Positions 35,901-49,918 of a stretch of DNA of 64,000 bases are shown in pieces. Under the pieces are notes generated by a model. The model did not search any database and was not told the DNA's origin. It was given only the letters and a program-made list of their open reading frames with translations. The stretch is from Lepturacanthus savala (taxonomy: Eukaryota; Chordata; Actinopteri; Scombriformes; Trichiuridae). How positions within the stretch are numbered: the stretch's first letter is position 1; each line of letters starts with the position of its first letter. The translations under genes were made by a program, and so were the position numbers. Location of the stretch: contig CM060462.1 in assembly GCA_030544235.1 (NCBI GenBank), positions 34,986,526-35,050,525 of the forward strand, given 5' to 3'.

Positions 35901-37736
35901 TCCGATTATAGCTCAAAACCCTATTTATAAGATATAAGAGTGTACCAAGGCCAGAATTCATGTGCAAGTTAACAAACATCAGTACAACAAGGCTACAAAT
36001 CAGTGGTTTCATAAACAGAGCAAACCAGTAACAGTTACAACAACAAAGAAACAATTGACCACAGCTGGATGAGCACAGGAGAGTGTTTGTTCACAATTAG
36101 CATGATGCTAAACGAATAGCAGTCAGCATAGCCATAAACCACTTTCCATGGTAACTGTGAGCAACCTATCAAAACACACGCTAATGTGTTATAATACATT
36201 TACATATGCCAGAAAAATTAACTTAGTGGCTTCACTGTAAGGTAGACCTGTGATTTGTGATGATGGGCTATACAAATAGAAATAAAAACAGAAAACAACA
36301 AAAAAACAAAAAAATAAAACAGACTTGACTTACTGGCCTGGGAGATAAATAGTGAGTTCTGAGGATGTCCTGCAGTTCTCCCTTCCACCTTTCTTTCCTT
36401 TTTTTTTTAATTGACTGACTGTTGCTACCAGAGATACAGGAGTGTGATGATCTGTCAGACCCCTTCAAATTACAATATACTGAAAGGTTATTATGATTTT
36501 TGTGCGATTACACCAAAATTAAATTGCCTGCTTCTGCTTTAATATCAGAAAATGACTTTTGATGTCAAGAGCAAAGTGTGAAGTGCAATAAACATCAAAT
36601 AATATAAGACTTCTACTCAAATAATATTCAAATAGATGACTTTAACTTTTACCAATGTAATGGTAAAAGGCACTGGTGAAGTGTCCCTTTAATAGACACC
36701 AAAATGTTTGAAAGAATATTAGATTAGATTAGATAGGACTTTATTGATCCCATACTGCACTGTTATAAAACTATAGGCACACAAACAGAAGAGACATGTG
36801 TAAATAAAAAAACACCATAAATACCAACACCAACAGAGAAAATAAATAGATAACAGCAAGAAAAGTAAACGGCTATACACATCTTGTTATTGCTACATGG
36901 TTATTGTAAAGTGCACATGGTGTGAGGTAGGTGAGTAGATAATTGCACATGGAATTATTGGAAAAAATAGAAATAAATTACACGCAGTTACCTATTCTGT
37001 GTACATTATTATTTACATTATTATGAATTATATAAATATCTAAATATCTACATATTATCATATCAAGATAGTAAATAGAAAGGATATAATATAATATATA
37101 TAATAATAAAATATATTAATATAATATTGAAAAAATTGTAGCGCAGTTTATTTATTTATTCACCTTTTTTCTAATGTAATTGATCATGTCGTACATACCG
37201 CTGACGGTAGGCGGCGCTGTGCACCCAACGCTGGTGTTGTAATCCACCACAAACCGAAAAGTAGAAGAAGAAGAAAAAGAAGAACAGGAAAAAGGAATCC
37301 GGGATCAGCTGTCAATAAAGTAGCTAAAGTGACGCAACGAATCAGAAATAGGTAATTTTTCAAACCAGTCAGCAATCAGCTAACAGATATGACTGTGTTT
37401 CATTACTGGAAGACATGAGAACATCGATGATTTGCTGAGCTGTAATTAAATAGCTCGCGTTAGCTCTGCTGAAACTGCGTGAGCTCACAGCGCAGCTAAC
37501 TGGTAGCTAGCTGCTAACTCTAACCGTATCAAAGCTGAGTTAATGTTTAATGTCATCTACGTGACGTTAACGTCGAATCTCCGGTTTGTGATTAGTTTTG
37601 TAATAAGTTGATATGTTTAGTGACAGCTAACAGTCATTTAGCAACACGCTAAAGCTAAGACCGAATGCTAACGTTAGCTCCACAGCAGAGAGATGGGTGT
37701 TTTGAAGCTTTGTTTTTCTGTCACATTTTGTTCCAG
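32916..37736. other. intergenic DNA between tnfaip8l3 and usp8
   Basis: No coding exon is recognised on either strand. A LINE-type tail (AGATAGGACTTTATTGATCC) starts near 36719. The last 500 bases are less AT-rich and probably contain the usp8 promoter and a non-coding first exon, since TTTTGTTCCAG|ACATG at 37726-37741 looks like a splice acceptor in the 5' UTR. Confidence 0.5.
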
Positions 37737-37786
37737 ACATGTCCAGACTGTTGCCTGCCTCTGAGCTCTGAACACCACAAGTGAAG

Positions 37787-38162
37787 ATGCCTGCAGTGTC
37801 CGCGGAGGTGAAGGACCTGTACCTGTCCACCTGTCTGGGGGACCTGAACAAGAAGGCTGAAGTGAAGCCAGACAAGATCAGCACCAGAAGGTTTGCTACA
37901 CTAAACTTTATCTGTGTAGCACGTTTCATACAGAAATACAGCTCAAAGTGCTTTACAACGGAAATATAGAAGACATTAAAACAGAAAGAATAGCATTATA
38001 CCAGGGGGCTTCAACAGAGGGTCCGTGATCCCCAGGGGGTACATAGAGTTACTGCAGGGGGTCACTAAATTATACTTTGATAGTATTTTGACCGTTTTTT
38101 TCCGCAAAAACATGACTGAAAATACACATTGACATCAATCAAATATACTATGCAAATTTAGA

Positions 38163-38223
<61 letters not shown>

Positions 38224-41200
38224 CACTATTTATTGTTTGCACCATGACAATGTATGTGTACACCACATGGCACTAGAGGCTGCCTTAAATGTTATAAAAT
38301 AGTAATAAAAACAGGTTATGCATATTAATTACTTTCTCTCTGAATTGTCACTTACGAGATGTTAGTTTGACTGGTTCTTCTAGAAGCGATCTAAAACCTG
38401 TTCTGTTGACTCATCCCTTATTAGGATGAGAATCTTCCCTGAGCTGAAGCTCTTTGATTCCCTAAGCTTCCAGATACTACAGCAGTTTCTTACTTGAAAC
38501 ATGTCCTGTTGACCATGTCTGACAATACAAACTGACATAAAGCTCCTTTTATTTTGCCTCTATCTAACAGCACTTGCCTTAAAAGCCACGTTTATTATCC
38601 ATTATGAGGGGGTGTTTGTTTCCTTTTAATATTGTGTATTTTCCAAAAAAAGCAGAAATCTGATCTGAATTAGAGGCACAATATTTATTGAAGGAAACAA
38701 AATCCTGTTTGTCCACATGGTCATTTGAATGTTTATCAGAAGCTGATACGAGGCTCCAGCAGTCTGAGTAATTTATATCAAGTGGAAACAAGGTGACACA
38801 TTTACAGCCTCTGTAGCATCGAATTCCCTGTTTGTGTTTCCTTGGATGACGTTTCCCTGTTGAGGTTGAATTCTAATAACAAAAAAAGAGGAACTTTGGC
38901 ACTTAAATTACTAATGTTGAATGTTGAAATTTATCTACTGGAGTTGACTTATTTGGACCCTGAAGCTTCATATCAGCTTCATATCGACTTTTAAATACAT
39001 GTTTTCATAAGAAGGTGGTTTTGTTCCCTATCGCTTACATTGAAAGAGTATTATGAAAGGAATGATTACAGCAGGAAAACATGATTCCCTGTTTTTTTTT
39101 TCTTGTTTCCTGTGTTGCAGCTATGTTCAGAGTGCCTGTAAAATCTTTAAGGCGGCAGAGGAGTGTCGTCTGGACAGAGACGAGGAGAAAGCATATGTGC
39201 TGTACATGAAGTATTTAACAGTATATGACCTCATCAAGAAAAGACCAGACTTCAAGCAGCAACCGGTACAGTAGCTGTCAATCATTACATGTTTTATGAC
39301 TGTCACCGGAGTAGCTGCAGTGTATCTTGCACAGAGATTTCTTGACCAGGTTTCAAGAGATCTGTTGTCTGATTAATCTCCTCTATGTCCCAATGTTTAA
39401 AGGAGTATTACATAACCATGCTCGGGACAACCAGCTTCAAGAAAGCCATCGAAGAGGCAGAGAAGCTGTCCGAAAGCCTTAAACTCAGGTTAGACGCTCT
39501 GAAAAATTCTGGAACCAAAATAAAAAAAAGGAAAGGAGAACTTACAGATTTATTCAACTAATCCTTTTCTATTTCTCTTATATTTTAACAGGTATGAGGA
39601 AGTTGAGGTTCGAAAACAGCTGGAGGAGAAGGAGAGACAAGAGGAGAAGAAACGGAGGGAAGAAATGAGTGAGAAAGATGGCGGTCGAGGTGCTACCATA
39701 GTGTCATCAGCAAACAAGAAGGACAGCAAAAAGGTAGAGATATAAAGCATATAAGATATAATATGCTTTTATTTTATGTCGTAGTATACACGTAATTACA
39801 GATTCTTCCCTCTATATGCATACGCATGGCGATTGGAATGCATTTGTAAAGTGCCTTTCTACTCTTTGTGAAATAGAAATTTGACGTGAAAAGGGAGACT
39901 ATAGAGGTGAACAGGGAGGTGCAGGTTTCTTTTCTGACTCGCGGCCTGTCTCTGTTACTGTCTTTACTTTTTTTACCAGTGTTTTGTCTTTGGCTTGCTG
40001 CTGTTGTTGCTAGAGAAACTGTAGAGAACCCGGACTAGGTTAGCATTAGCTGCTGTAGGCGCCCAGCCAGGTGAAGACCAAATTGAATCTAGGCCCAAGA
40101 CCATGACTACTATGTTTTAAATTAAGGTATTTTATATTTAGTTTTTTAAAAAATCTGGACCAGGCCTGACTCCAACAACCAATCAGGGTTAGCTAGCACA
40201 CAACAAGCCCATCACAACAACAGGAGCAAAAAAAATCTTGAATGTTTATTACTATTCATTTTATTACATGAATAAATTGTTACAATGAAGAAAATACTTA
40301 AATGTTACTTTAAATATATGGAAACATGTCAAAAAATGTCATGCTGTGTCACTCTAAAAACTTGGTACCAGATAGTTTAACTCTCTTAAAAAAGATTGTA
40401 AAAATTTAATTTGAAAGACCTGATGAATTCTTTTCAAACTGTATTTTAAAAGGTTTTTCACTTTCTCATCTTGTCAACCATTATTTGACACTGACCCATA
40501 TATAATTTTCATGTAAGTGTCTTAAAATCCAGGTCAAACTCTACACTGGGCAGCAGAGACAGAGCAGCAAATAAAACCCAGTCCAGCTGTGGGACCTTTA
40601 ATGTAACAGTCTTTTGAGATCACTTACCGTAAGACAATATTAAATCAATTAGAACTGGTCAAAGCAACATTTTTAATAAAATGCTTGTTTCTGTTTATTA
40701 GGTAAAAGGAGAACAGAATGAGTTGAAGAACTCCACTTCAAAAGGTATGCAGAAAATGCAAAGAAAATCAACAACAACATCATGTTATTGTTGTAATTTA
40801 TAGTTCAGTTATTTTGAAGACTGAGAGTTTCAGTTTTCTTGGATTGTCTTCCAGATATGTGGAGCTTTAAGAGTATTTTGTATTACCACATGCCAGGTAC
40901 ACTGTAGAGTAAGCAGAGCAGTGAAATGAAGCTCTGACTCACAGCAGAGCAGACTGCATGTGGACTAATTATCTGACTTATTGTTGATTGCTGCTGTCAA
41001 TCGAGAAAAAAAACGAAATGTGCCGCTGTTATGTTCCTGTTTTCAAGTGGCTCATTGTAATGTGCTGCTTGAATGTTCTAACAGCAGCGGCACCGCCTGG
41101 TGGGATCACAGCTGAGAAACTTTTCCATATGATGAAGGACCAGACGATTACAATGATTGTAATGGATGCTCGAAGCCACAGGGACTTTGAAGAGTCCCAC

Positions 41201-44200
41201 ATGCAGGTCCCAGCTCAGACCTGCATCAGCGTGCCTGAGGAGGCCGTCAGACCAGGGTGAGGAGGAGGAGGAGGCTCCACGGACAGATCAAACGTTTTTG
41301 TTCTATTAGTAAACGTGTCTTCTTTCCTTTGTGAATTATATTTTCCATTTCCTAACTATCAAACATGGAAATATTCTACTTCCAGCCCTTTCGCCGACCT
41401 CCTAAAACGGTTTGTCGTCATTTTTCAGAATCACTGTGAATCAAATCGAGGCGAAGCTGCCGGAGGAATCCAAAGAGCAGTGGAGGAGGCGAGGACTGGT
41501 GGATTACATCATCCTGCTAGACTGGTTCAGCTCTGTTACCGACCTCACACTCGGCAGCACCCTGCAGAGTGTCAAAGATGCCCTCTATAAGGTGTGTATC
41601 TGTGTGTGTGTGTGTGTGTGAGTGAGTGTGTGTGTGTTTGTGCATGGCTGTTTTGGTTGTGGTGAGTCATAATGTTTTTCGATCGACAGTGGGACAGCAT
41701 CACCATCCTGCGCAGTGAGCCCATGGTACTGGAGGGGGGCTACGAGAACTGGCTGCTGTTTTACCCCATGTACACCACCAACGCTAAAGTCCGGCCCCCA
41801 AGACAGAGCATCACCAGCAGCCTCCCTCAGCGTGAGTATTGATCTATGGTAAAAAGTTTTAATGCAGCTGCTGTTTTTATATGAATAAATTAGTAATTAA
41901 AGTCAGTTAAATTTTTCCTACCCGGATGTTTTGTTTTGGGGGTTTTTTGCATGCATTTTTTAACCTCAAATTCACAAATGCATGCACCAGTTCAGCAGCT
42001 ACAGATCTGAGAGTTTCAGACCTGCGGTTCTGGTAAAAACTATGAAAATGCAGACGCAAACCAGATGTGTGGTTACGCAGACTGACGGGTAACTTGTTGA
42101 TTGGACAGTTTTAACAATTTTCATGAATGAATTAATGAAGTTTATTCAATCATGACAACATAAAACGACACAACACCAGAAAAACATGGTAGACAGCCTT
42201 GATATTTCACACAAAACCAATAATCCTGTGTTGAAGAATGACTGAAAGGGCTTAGGCAGATGCAAACTGCTTATAAAAGCCTATCCGATATCATTAAATT
42301 TTTTCAATTTTTCTGGCTACCAACCTCCAAAGAACTGACAACAGGAAATGACATTAACAGCAAAACTCCCTTCATCTCCCTTTCATACCTTTTTTAGCTT
42401 TTTGTACAATAGATTTACAAACATCCTGAGTCATTATCATCATCCTAATTCTCATCCCCATCATCGTCATGACCCAAATGGGGAAACCAAACTCATGACT
42501 GGAAGAAGTTTATGCAGCATTTTAAAGGCACAATATGTCTATTTTTCTCTGAATTAGCAGTTGTGTATTCTCTGTATATTGTATTTTTATCCCAAATCTT
42601 TCCAACAATTTTGGATTTTTTTCCAGTTGTAATTTTATTTATTTATTTTGTTTCCTCTGATTTTTCTTTTTAACAGTAAACTTCAGTTATCCATCCCTCG
42701 AGGACCCAAAGCCTCCGACCCCCCCTCCACCGGAGCCTGAGGTCAAACCGGAGCCACAGCAGCAGCTCCCGGCTCATCAGCTGATGAACGGAGTTGCTCC
42801 GGCAGTCATCCCCGCACCTACGATGCCTGCAGCTGCTGACAGAATACCAGACACTGTCGATTCCTCTGTCACAGGCGCACTTTCTGGGCTGGACCTGAAT
42901 AAAAAAGGACCCGTGACTGCCCCTGCCAAGGCCTTCCCTCAGGTACTGTTAGGGTTGCAAAATTCCAGGGATTTACAAAGCTGGAAACTTTTCATGGGAA
43001 TTAATCAGAATATATGGCAATTAATGGGAATATATGGAAATAAGTAGGCATAAATCCCAACTTTACACAATTTAAAGTTAGGGAATAGGGAACTTAAATA
43101 TAGTTGAGTAAAACAGTATAATCTTAGCTAAAACAACCAGATTTAGTGCAAGTACACTCACACATCATATACACAGATGATTTCTAGATCCCTGCAGGTC
43201 ACACTTTTGAGCCCAAAGTACAAGACTATTATTTTTTTTCAAGACCATACCAGTTGTTTTGCTATAACTATATTTCTGTTCATGTCATTGCATTAGTCTT
43301 ATTTTGAAAAATGCAACAAGGTCTGACAGTCTTTGAATGTGTGTGAATATTGTGGAAAGGCCATCTTAACTTCCCATGGAAAGTTTCTGGGAGTTTACCA
43401 GAAGTTTTTGCCCCTTTGCAACCCTAGGTAGTGTACTGTAACTATAACTATTGGATAAAACAAACAAAAGAAGGATTTTAAGCATCGCTCATGCTATCAT
43501 CTTTCCTCCTTGTTGTCCTGTCTCAGTTTGACCGTACCAAGAAGCCCTCTGTGCGAGTGACAGATGAGCCCAAACCCAGCCAAAACGGGTCGGACAGGGA
43601 GTCCACCCAGAACGGCCCAGTTGTCCCTAACCGCTCCGCCAAACCATCCTTCACCCAAAGCACGTCTCTGTCTAAAGAAGAACAGAGTCAGATCCACTCC
43701 GAGGCGGTGGCGGTGATGGAGAAGGCGCGACAGGAGCAGGAGAAACGCAACCAGGAGCGGCGTCTGGAGGAGGAGAGGCGGGAGAAGGAATACGCCGAGC
43801 AGAAGGAGAAGGAAGAGGAGGAGAAACGACACCAGGAGAAGAAAAGGCTGGAGAGGCAGAAGGCGGAAGAAGAGGAGGACAAAGAGAACAGGGTGTGGGA
43901 GGAGAAAGACCGGAGAGGAAAAGATCAGAACGCTGACACACCCTCAAAGAGCATGTCTCTGGACTCGCCTGCTTCCAACCATACTGTCAGTGAAATAAAG
44001 GTCAGTGTTGATCATCACTACAGGTGGAGGTTTCACATCATAGGAAAGTTAAAAAACAAAAGAAGAAAATCACCTTCATACAAGTTAAAACATAATCATC
44101 TCATGTTATTGGACAGGTCTGTCCTAAATTATAATCAGGATAGCAACTAAAATTACTAGGACTAAAGTCTGGATTCAACTTTCAAATTATATTCTTATCA

Positions 44201-47200
44201 ACAAGACAACAATTGTACATACCCCAGAGTTCCTGTAGGGTCTTCTTAAACGGTCAATGAATTTATGAACTTGAAAATAATACTTAGTTGGAAAAAGGAC
44301 AGTGTCCACTTGAAGAGGGGAGTATACAGTAACATCATCATACTCTGATATACTATAATATTACTGTCTACTTTCCTCTCGATTTTACAGTTTACCAGAA
44401 AACAGCGTCTCCATGTTGCCAATCTACTGTCATTATGGTCCATGTTGGGGACCGTCTGCAAGTTACATGTTTCAGTATGAATTGATTGATGAAAAATATT
44501 CACCAAAAATGAACAAAATGATCATCCCTACTCTGTTTGCTCTTTTCACAATGCCCTATGAGGTAAAAAAAAAAAAAAAGTAGTAAAAGTAGTGAGTATG
44601 TAGTAGTAAAAAATATTTTGATGGACATAGTACACATTTAATAGAATAAAACATTATATATTCATATTTATTAATAAAAAATATTCACTAAAAATCAATA
44701 AATAGACTTTTATCAAAGAGATCATGGCTAAGGAGTTGACTGTGGGATCTCAATTTTGTCTAATTTTTATTTATTGTTCTTGATTTTAAATGTTTATTGT
44801 TTGTTAAAAATGTTTTTTTTTACTAGTAGGTCTGTGTAATAGGCTGTGAAATAGGTTTTAATGTTTATATAAATGGTCTTTAAAAAGTCTTAAAAGCCTT
44901 GAATTTAATGTGTAGGAACCCCGATATCCAAAAAAATGTCAACATACAGCCCAATTATTTTTACTTAATATTTTGAATGAAATTTCTTTTTTGTAAGAAA
45001 TTTCTTTCATGTAAAAGAAATGATGATAAAATATAATAAATGCTGAATGATAAAACATACAAACTAATAACGTTACATTGTTTTAATTCAGCTCTCTTCT
45101 TAAATGAAAGATGAATGTCCTCATTTCAATATAATTGCACATTATTACAATAAGTACCAAACAATAATTGGAAGAAAGCAGTTCAAGTCCATGCTTTGCA
45201 AAATATACTGGACACAATTGTGACTGTATAAATTATATAATTATCTAGCCATCAGAAGCACTCTGCATTTTCTACTCCTGTATGTGTGTGTGTGTTTTGT
45301 TCCACAGAGGGAGCCCCTGACCAGAGCAAGAAGTGAGGAGATGGGTCGGAGTGTACCAGGCCTGCCAGATGGTTGGATGAAGGTAGCAGGCGTGTTGGAA
45401 TATCAGCCGTTTCATTTAAATAACTCATCATTTGTTACTAATAACTTACGCTGTATTTCTCTATGTGGGCTAGTTCCTGGACACTGTGACGGGGACCTAC
45501 AGATACTACCATTCCCCAACAAACCGCGTCCACCTGTATCCTCCTGAGGTCTCCGTGCCTCAGACTCCACCCTCCACGCCACCGACAGTCAAACAGAAAC
45601 CGCCACGACCAGCTGAGCCGGAGCCCGACCGGGAACGGGAGCGGGAACAGTCCAAATTAAAACGCTCATACTCCTCCCCCGATATCAGCCAGGACCTGAG
45701 AGAGGAGGCCCAGAAGAGGGTGATTGCCCCCAGCACTGCTGCTCCCATCCCCGTCATCAACAGAGAGACAAAGTACACACACACTGCTTTTATGATGCTC
45801 ACAACAGCCTTTATATATGTAACACATACAGACCCTTTTCAAAAATCAGAATATCATTGTTTATTCATTACCATAATTCCATTAAAACAGCTATATTTCA
45901 TAGATTATAGATTCAGGGCCCACAATTTGGACAATTTTAACTATTTGTATTATTTTGGGCTTCCAGCTGAAAAAAAAAATAGAATACTGTGAAGAAATCA
46001 CCATTTACATCTCAATTTTTTGCAGGGAAAAAAGAAAGTAATTAGGATCACATCAGATCATTCAAAACATGAATGTGGTGGTTTTTGAAGCTGTGATTCC
46101 TGCCTCCTTCCACTCTTTCTGGTCCACTCTTTTCAGTCCTCTCTTATGCTGGTGCATCTTCTCCTGCCACATTTTACCCTTCCACTAGACTTTCCATTGA
46201 TTGTTGTTTTCGTGGGTTTTAGGAGCTGGAAGCCCAAATTATGTAAAAATAAACAAATAAATACTTGAAATTGTTTAAATTGTGGGCCATGAATTGAGAA
46301 TCTATATACTTTTTAATGTAATTACAGGAATAAATAAACTTTTCCAAGATATTTTTTTGGGAAAGGGTCTGTAATACCTGTAGAACTGTTGACATATTTC
46401 AGGCTGTAGTTGCTGCTGTGTGTAATGTGTAATCTCTCCTCTCCTCACCAGACCTGCCAGTGCTAAAGTCTATTCTAAAGTGGAGATCGTCAGACCTTCA
46501 GCTGCTAAAATCCGTAACCTGAATCCTACATTCGGAGGTCTGGGTCCATCTCTGACTGGCCTCCGTAACCTCGGCAACACATGCTACATGAACTCAATCC
46601 TCCAGTGTCTGTGTAACACTCCTGCCATGGCGGAGTATTTCAACAACAACTGTTACCTGGAGGACATCAACAGGTCAGAGCCCAGATAAGAGCTGTAGGA
46701 GATGTTGGGGGAGGATGAGGATATTCTGACAGTTATATTCCTGTTCTCTTCCTCTGACAGATCCAACATCCTGGGCCATAAAGGGGAGGTGGCAGAAGAG
46801 TTTGGTGTGATCATGAAGGCCCTGTGGGGCGGCCTGTACAAGTGCATGAGTCCACGGGACTTCAAAATCACCATCGGGAAGATCAATGACCAGTTCGCTA
46901 GTTATGACCAGCAGGACTCTCAGGAGTTGCTGCTGTTCCTCATGGATGGGCTCCATGAGGACCTCAACAAGGTAATAACAACTGCATTGATGTAAAGGTA
47001 GTGCATACATGCTAAGAGAAAGAACTAGGACCGACATCCTGTTTTTAATTTTTAAAAAGTTAAATAAAAGTTTTAAAAACCTAAATAAGCTCATGCTGAC
47101 TAAAATATTAAGTAAATAAACTACTAACCTGCTGAGGCCTTATTCTACCCTTTTTGTTGTTGCACATTTGCCTTTTGATCATAAAAGCATAGTCTTTTTA

Positions 47201-49918
47201 TAATTTTCCTTCTTTCTTTGTTTTTTTTCACCGTGTTTCATTTTGATGGCAAATTAGAGAGTAAGTAACTAGCTGTGTGTGCTTGGTCCTCCTGCAGCAG
47301 TGTGAGTGTGGTGTGATGCTCCGCCAGAACCTCTGCATGTAGACCCAGACATGCTCCATTGCCTGTATCGACTGACTGTACCGGCTTCATTTTGATTTGA
47401 ATAGAGGAAAAGACTAAAGAAAGACCATTGCATAGCTTGATATTTAACCACCTTCCATTTTTTTACACCATAAAGCCATGGTGGCCCCTGTTCAGCTGTC
47501 AGAGGCGGCTGGTAGATGATGCTGTGACCACCGTCTCCACCTGGGGGTGACTTAAAGTAGTGCCTCCTCCAACTTTCACTTTTTTTTAAGCTATTTCTAC
47601 TTTCAGATATACGAAACTCACCCTTTAATAAGTGATGACTTGCATTTCCCATGACACTCCATCTCATCACAATGTTCAGACTTGGTCCAGTCCCGGGACC
47701 TGGACCGGTCCCAGTCCACTTTGTCTTTCCGGGCCAATATTCCGTCAGACTAATTAATGAGATAAGTGTTAACCTGCCTCTCATATCTTCCTGCCCTTCA
47801 TTCCCGGAGTGAACTGGATGTGGCTGAACTGCATGCAAATGAAGCTGAAAGACCTTTTCAGAGGTGTTTGAATATAAAGTTTTGAATTCAGCCTGTAGTT
47901 ATTATACTCGATGGTAACTACGACTGGAATAATCAATGATTGAGCTTTAAGAGGATCACAAAGCCGCAATTTTCCCTTGTTGTTGTTCTCAGGCAGACAA
48001 CAGGAAGCGCTACAAGGAGGAGGAAAACGACCATCTGGATGATCAGACGGCAGCGGACGTGGCCTGGAGCAAACACAAGCTGCTCAACGAGTCCATCATC
48101 GTAGCGCTGTTCCAGGGCCAGTTTAAGTCCACCGTTCAGTGTCTGACCTGCCACCGCAAGTCCAGAACCTTCGAGACCTTCATGTACCTGTCGCTGCCTC
48201 TGGCCTCCACCAGCAAGTGCTCCCTGCAGGTCAGTCACACATGACATGTGTGTGGAGTTCAAGATCAGATAGATTAAAGTGTCTTTAGCATGTCACAAAG
48301 CCACACATAGTTGTAGATAAACCAAATCATTTAATCTTTATTGAAAGATCGATGTTCAGTGCAGTGACAACAGTCACTATGCTCTGTATGTCATTGAATT
48401 TCTCTTAGTAAATCAATCCAGTCAGCTGTTTGCCAGCTGTGTAACAAGAGGCCAGTGGGATTGAAGTGATTGTTTTGCTGTTGCAGGATTGTCTGAGGCT
48501 GTTCTCTAAGGAGGAGAAGCTGACGGACAACAACAAGGTTTTCTGCAGACACTGCAAAGCTCACAGAGATTCCACCAAGAAACTGGAGATCTGGAAGGTT
48601 CCTCCTATCGTCCTCGTTCACCTCAAACGGTCTGTAGTGATGTTTAGACCCATGTGGAGACTGACTACTGCAGTCTTTTTTAGTACAAATGTTTCTTGCT
48701 TTTCATAATACAATGTAATAATATAAAATAATTTATTTGATTTTCACTTTTTGGAAATGATTAAAGATCAAGACATTTTCAATTCCACACCTGTCCTCTG
48801 TGTTAATATATAATATATATTTCCTTGTGCTTTCCTACAGCTTCTCCTATGAGGGCCGATGGAAGCAGAAGCTGCAGACGTCTGTGGACTTCCCTCTAGA
48901 CGGTCTGGATCTTTCCACATACGTCATTGGACCCAAGCAGAATCTGAAGAGATACAACCTGTATGGAGTTTCTGTAAGTAGACAAACAATAGAATTTAAA
49001 TCTGCTTGTGGGGCACAATAATAAGAAGAATTTTGTATATTGTAAATGATTTGATTCATTATGAGTCAATGACATACACTGTTTGGCAAGATGAGAAAGT
49101 CCCAAACTTTTTAAAATATAGTTTTAAAGCATTCATCAGGATTCTCAAAATGTGTTTTATGTCATTTGAAAGTCCATTTGTACAATTTTTTCACACAGAA
49201 TGTAAAATATTTGACCGCCTAGAAAATAAAACTAGTTCATAGCATGCTTTTTTTATTTTTTAAAAAAACTTTTCAAGAGAGTTAAACTATCTGGTAGCAA
49301 GTTTTTAATGTTACACCACATGACATTTTTGACATTATCCCTGATACAAACAGAACAGGAAACATCAAGGCTCATACACTGTACTGTCACTTTCTGTTTA
49401 AAACAAATTTTGTCCTGAATACAAACAAAGATGGAGATAAGAGATGCAGCAAATACATAGAGCAATGTAGTATTACCACCATGTAGTACAATGTTGTACA
49501 TATGTTTATGTACAACATTTATACAACATTTACCGGTGTAGCTGTTTAGTCCATAAAAAGATGAAAAGTAAGCCCACAAATGATTAGTGCTGGTGAAGCT
49601 CTACTCATATCTGCCAACTGAGAAACTAGTTTCACAGACCAGCTCAGACAAGAATCAGTTTGCACCTTTAGAACTGCACACTTGCAATTTAATAATTTAA
49701 ATTAATTAATTGTGAGCAATGATTACCTGTCTTTAACCGTCCTCTTCTCCACTTTTCAGAACCACTACGGGGGCTTAGACGGCGGCCATTACACAGCCTA
49801 CTGTAAGAACAGCGTCAAACAGCGCTGGTACAAGTTCGACGACCACGAGGTGTCTGAGATCTCCACCTCCTCCGTCAAGTCCTCCGCTGCCTACATCTTG
49901 TTTTACTCGGCCCTGTGA
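37787..49918 (+). CDS. usp8: ubiquitin-specific peptidase 8 (USP8/UBPY), 18 coding exons
   Basis: Coding exons: 37787-37890, 39121-39265, 39403-39488, 39592-39733, 40702-40744, 41085-41256, 41429-41591, 41690-41831, 42677-42942, 43527-44000, 45308-45382, 45474-45772, 46452-46673, 46761-46971, 47993-48229, 48487-48629, 48841-48973, 49760-49918. All have GT-AG borders and join in frame to 1,071 residues (human 1,118). Order: N-terminal MIT/dimerisation region (about 1-140), rhodanese-like domain (about 175-300), STAM SH3-binding motifs PQFDRTKKP (420-428) and VVPNRSAKP (453-461), a charged coiled coil (about 470-560), 14-3-3 motif RSYSSP (668-673), then the USP domain with Cys748 (GNTCYMN), zinc-ribbon pairs CLTC and CRHC, His1029 (GGHY) and Asp1046 (FDD). 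Known role: endosomal deubiquitinase for receptor sorting and ESCRT-0 stability. The exon 6 start could be 41085 or 41088. A human segment just before REPLTRARSEE was not found. Confidence 0.96.
38165..38219. repeat. (AT)n microsatellite in usp8 intron 1
   Basis: About 27 AT dinucleotides. Upstream, 37998-38080 (GGGGGCTTCAACAGAGGGTC and following) resembles an old hAT-type repeat, but this is uncertain. Confidence 0.9.
40416..40500 (+). repeat. dispersed repeat fragment in usp8 intron 4 (partner at 5021)
   Basis: AAACTGTATTTTAAAAGGTT followed by CTCATCTTGTCAACCATTAT matches about 5021-5105 in the same orientation with scattered differences. The family is unknown. Confidence 0.55.
42950..43426. 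mobile_element. hAT-type MITE beside a usp8 splice donor
   Basis: The left end is TAGGGTTGCAAAATTCCAGG. The right end, read inverted, is TAGGGTTGCAAAGGGGC. The flanking 8-base duplications GGTACTGT (42942-42949) and GGTAGTGT (43427-43434) differ at one base, as expected for an old hAT insertion. The interior phrases on grey-zone repeats such as GGGAATTAATCAGAATATAT and CCCATGGAAAGTTTCTGGG are those of a common teleost element. The left duplication contains the exon 9 donor of usp8 (CAG|GTACTGT), so the insertion lies 7 bases into the intron. Confidence 0.82.
45829..46371. mobile_element. 543-bp Tc1-type MITE in usp8 intron 12
   Basis: The ends are CAGACCCTTTTCAAAAATCA and, inverted, CAGACCCTTTCCCAAAAAAA, flanked by TA on both sides (45827-45828 and 46372-46373). 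Subterminal inverted repeats also exist: CAGGGCCCACAATTTGGAC near 45914 faces AATTGTGGGCCATGAATTG near 46276. No transposase is encoded. It lies between the exon holding the 14-3-3 motif and the exon holding the catalytic Cys. Confidence 0.8.
49062..49328 (+). repeat. dispersed repeat, copy 2 (partner at 22337), in usp8 intron 17
   Basis: Collinear with 22337-22660: TTTGGCAAGATGAGAAAG, AAAGTCCATTTGTACAATTT, CTGGTAGCAAGTTTTTA and GTTACACCACATGAC. Confidence 0.65.

Noticed and set aside
43497..43947. minus-strand Ser/Leu/Pro-rich frames opposite usp8 exon 10
   Set aside because: They are antisense to the Glu/Arg-rich coiled-coil exon of usp8.
47269..47838. 189-codon minus-strand frame in usp8 intron 14
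   Set aside because: No recognisable motif or splice support; chance frame in an intron.
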